Part shown: one piece after another, positions 61,582 through 64,000 of the stretch
Layout of the letters: the number at the start of each line of letters is the position of its first letter
How positions within the stretch are numbered: the stretch's first letter is position 1
Origin: PALSA-1353 sp036267155
GTDB lineage: Bacteria > Planctomycetota > Phycisphaerae > Tepidisphaerales > Tepidisphaeraceae
Length of the DNA: 64,000 bases
Reading direction: 5' to 3'
Assembly: GCA_036267155.1 (NCBI GenBank)
Contig: DATAWP010000032.1
Coordinates: 1-64,000 of the forward strand
Notes under the pieces: generated by a model
Seen by the model: only the letters and a program-made list of their open reading frames with translations
Told to the model about the DNA's origin: nothing
Database searches by the model: none
Position numbers and translations under genes: made by a program

Positions 61582-64000
61582 TCACCGCTGGGCCGGGTTC
61601 GCCGGCATTTGCTCCGGCGCCAGTTGCAACAGCTCGATCACATTCAGGCACCACTGCGATGTCGCGTTGGTCGAGATGTTTTTGATTTCATCGATCGCCT
61701 CGGGAACCGCGGCGCCCGTCACTCGATGCGAATCAAACCGCATCGGAAAGCTCAGGAGTTGTCGCCACGCCCGGTCGCCTTCGTTCGGGTTCTTGGTGAT
61801 GTACGCGGCGTACGCCGTCAGCCGCGCATTGTCCGGCTCTCTGCGGGCGCCCTTCTCGCAATACGCCAGCCAGGCCGCCGCCCACGCCGGATCGTTCATC
61901 ACGGGAATGATCTCGGTATTCAGCTCCGGTCCGCCGAACAGCGGCAGCAGCGACGGAGTTCTCTGGTCATTCGTCAATTGATGCAGCGTTCGCGTCTTGG
62001 GGTCGTATCCAAAATTCTCACCCGAGACGATCTTGTTCGGCATGGCCGTGATGCTGTTCATCCCGGCCAGAATCCGGTCCCGATATTTTACGTCGCCGGT
62101 CCGTTCCCACGCGGTATACCAATCGCTCACCAGCGCAAGCCAGTCCGGCCCGATTCGGACATGCGTCGGATATTTATGCTCCTGCGAAATCCCCGGCAAT
62201 TCCCGCAGCGGATCGACCACGAGCAGCGCTTTGCCCGCGTCGTTCTCTTCAGTCATCAGATCGCCGGTGCGCTCGTCGGTCGTGAGATAATAATAAAACC
62301 GCTTGAACAGCGATTGGCTGATCCGCAATTCCTTCGCCCCGTCGCCCCAGTGCCGCACGTTGTGCCGCGATCCCAGTCCCTTCCACGGCCCGATATGATA
62401 GACGTCCACTTCCTGACTTTGGCGCGTCATGGCTTCAGCCATGCGATAAATGTCCGCCCTTCCCGTGCGCAAAAAGCTGTACCAGAGCCACAAATTCGAC
62501 GCCAGTTCCGTGTTGTCCCACGCAAATCCGCCGATGTCATATCTCCATTCATGGCGGGCCGTGTCGTACGTGTGCATCACGTCGCCGAAATCCCAGAATC
62601 CGTACCATTGCCGCTGCTGCACCTGCCCCTGATAAAACGCGATGGCCTTGTCGAGCTGGTCCTCCAGCCATTGCCGCCCCGCCGTCGAACGGTCCGGAAG
62701 ACTCCACAATCCGAAAATAGGAATCGCGTGATAATACTGCGGCGAGCAGACCAACAATGCCCCCTGTTGATCGGCTTGCGCCTGTTGCCACAGGTCTTCG
62801 TCGCTCGGCACGTTGGGGTATGGATGCAATGTCAACTCGCTCGTCCTTGCAACGCCGTAGGCGCTGCTGAATCCCGGCTGAACGTCCTCGTACGACGCCT
62901 CGAGTCCATGCGCAACGGTGTCGTAATGCCGCATATCCATCGCCGGCGCATCGGGCGACCAGAGCCAGACCGTCACCTCCGCCGCATTTTTCCCCGCGTT
63001 GTTGATCTCGAGTTCCGTCGGATACAGCCGCCAGAAATTTTTCAAATCGATCGCCAAACCGCCGGACACGTCCCCCACGAATGCCAGTCCCGCCGATTGT
63101 TTCCCGCCGGTCGCGTTGATCCATGCGCTGGCCGGGTTCGTGCGCTTCTGGATCGCGAATCCGTCTGGCGAGAGTTGCGTCAGCTTGTAATCGTTCCACA
63201 CCGCCATTTGCCGCACGTTGTCGGCCATCGGCAACTGATCCAAATTCGGAATCCTCTTGCCCGCGACCTGCTGCTCATACATCTCCGGATTCGGATTTCG
63301 TCTCCCAACGATCACCTGAATCGGCTCGGCAAACAGACCCTGGTCCCCCGCCAGACGCACGTGCCGATTTTGGAATTCCTCCCGCATCGGCACTTCAAAG
63401 CGAATTCCCAGGCCGCGGATAAAATCCTTCTCCTGATCGCCGTCGAAAATGAATGTATGGACCATGCGCACCGATTGGCTTCCGGAATAAAAATAAAGCC
63501 GCACGATAAACGGCAGCCACGCGCGATCGCCTTGGGTGAACCGATGCTTCCCTTCGATTTTCACCACCACCCGCACCGGCCCCGATTGTTCGACCACCGC
63601 CGAAGCGATGTCGCTTTCAAAACCCTCCACACTCGGCGTCTGCTTTGCATCCGATCCCGACCGCTCCTCGACTTCTCCCACAAGCTTGCCGTTCCGCGCG
63701 ACCACCTGGTTATTCAGCGAAATCGCCTCCACAAGATTCGTCCCCTTGCGCCCGATGCGCCACAGCGACGGGCCGTTGGTGATCTCAATGGCGTCAGTCG
63801 TCTGCTTAACAGTGATGGCCGATTGCGGCGCAACCGGCTTTCCGCCGGGCAACACTTCGAGCGTGTTTCCCAAATCCCCCCCAGCCGTCGCCGCGAAGCC
63901 GGTCCATTTGATCGACCCATCCGGCCAATACGCCAGCGGCCACGTCTGGACGGCAACGTCGTTCCCGTGCGCATCCTTGAATCCAAACTTCGTATCTTTC
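61582..64000 (-). CDS. PL26-like exo-rhamnogalacturonan lyase, 5' end outside window
   Basis: At least 806 residues; the gene is open to the window edge, where codons give WPDGSIKWTG, an N-terminal motif of the RIFT-type exo-rhamnogalacturonan lyases (PcRGLX-like). The central beta-sandwich (FVGDVSGGLAIDLKNFWRLYP) and the C-terminal alpha/alpha-barrel part (ELASNLWLWYSFLRTGRADIYR, then MTRQSQEVDVYHIGPW) are visible. It cleaves the pectin RG-I backbone from one end. Paired with the CE12 esterase it makes a small pectin-degradation unit. Confidence 0.82.
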   Translation of the reverse strand, partial: KDTKFGFKDAHGNDVAVQTWPLAYWPDGSIKWTGFAATAGGDLGNTLEVLPGGKPVAPQSAITVKQTTDAIEITNGPSLWRIGRKGTNLVEAISLNNQVVARNGKLVGEVEERSGSDAKQTPSVEGFESDIASAVVEQSGPVRVVVKIEGKHRFTQGDRAWLPFIVRLYFYSGSQSVRMVHTFIFDGDQEKDFIRGLGIRFEVPMREEFQNRHVRLAGDQGLFAEPIQVIVGRRNPNPEMYEQQVAGKRIPNLDQLPMADNVRQMAVWNDYKLTQLSPDGFAIQKRTNPASAWINATGGKQSAGLAFVGDVSGGLAIDLKNFWRLYPTELEINNAGKNAAEVTVWLWSPDAPAMDMRHYDTVAHGLEASYEDVQPGFSSAYGVARTSELTLHPYPNVPSDEDLWQQAQADQQGALLVCSPQYYHAIPIFGLWSLPDRSTAGRQWLEDQLDKAIAFYQGQVQQRQWYGFWDFGDVMHTYDTARHEWRYDIGGFAWDNTELASNLWLWYSFLRTGRADIYRMAEAMTRQSQEVDVYHIGPWKGLGSRHNVRHWGDGAKELRISQSLFKRFYYYLTTDERTGDLMTEENDAGKALLVVDPLRELPGISQEHKYPTHVRIGPDWLALVSDWYTAWERTGDVKYRDRILAGMNSITAMPNKIVSGENFGYDPKTRTLHQLTNDQRTPSLLPLFGGPELNTEIIPVMNDPAWAAAWLAYCEKGARREPDNARLTAYAAYITKNPNEGDRAWRQLLSFPMRFDSHRVTGAAVPEAIDEIKNISTNATSQWCLNVIELLQLAPEQMPANPAQR

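Overview
The window looks like chromosome from a GC-rich, diderm, flagellated, aerobic bacterium, most likely a planctomycete of the Phycisphaerae type. That placement is inference. It rests on an Alternative Complex III plus caa3 oxidase operon, an outer-membrane lipid transport (Mla) operon, a Minf_1886-family protein, zinc-ribbon/GYF_2 membrane proteins, pectin-degrading lyase and esterase genes, and many ATGA-type gene overlaps. No rRNA, tRNA or CRISPR array was seen.

Layout: 1-1279 is a complete IS3-type element that abuts a dispersed 38-bp repeat. 1606-5807 is a clock-like operon: kaiC, two kaiB genes, and a PAS-histidine kinase-receiver protein, with no kaiA. 6032-7394 holds a ferritin-like DUF892 protein and a short MscS-like channel. 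7493-20059 is one tight respiratory operon: actABCDEF, a small membrane protein, a Sco copper chaperone and ctaCDEF. It should take electrons from quinol through ACIII to an A2-type caa3 oxygen reductase. 20171-22097 has two small unknown proteins and 6-phosphogluconate dehydrogenase. 22237-25878 is mlaFEDCA. 25926-29774 has an acyl-CoA dehydrogenase-like protein and a large polytopic membrane protein.

29896-43640, all on the minus strand, is a flagellar basal-body and export cluster. In transcription order it is TPR protein, FlgN-like chaperone, sensor kinase, sigma-54 response regulator, flgB, flgC, fliE, fliF, fliG, fliH, fliI, fliJ, a YlxF/MotE-like gene and fliK. A candidate -24/-12 promoter sits between the sigma-54 regulator and flgB. 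43882-56318 is housekeeping: a zinc-ribbon membrane protein, HtrA-like protease, recA with an unusual repeat-bearing N-terminal extension, thpR, a PfkB kinase, a methyltransferase, an M20 peptidase, a Minf_1886 protein translationally coupled to a 56-residue membrane protein, a TolC-like lipoprotein and a zinc-ribbon/GYF_2 protein.

56523-60073 is a decaying region. It has an AhpD-like gene, the 3' relic of an outer-membrane transporter, a Dyp-type peroxidase gene broken by an in-frame TAG at codon 36, a Kch-type potassium channel that loses its normal C-terminus next to a fragment of a REP-associated (Y1/IS200-like) transposase, and two repeat types. 60268-64000 (minus) encodes a CE12 rhamnogalacturonan acetylesterase and a PL26-like exo-rhamnogalacturonan lyase that runs off the window, a small pectin RG-I degradation unit.

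The items most worth attention are the two-KaiB clock operon without KaiA, the amber-interrupted Dyp gene and truncated channel, the dispersed 38-bp repeat, the family of long inverted repeats, and the RecA N-terminal extension with a GTTC-N7-GTTC box upstream.
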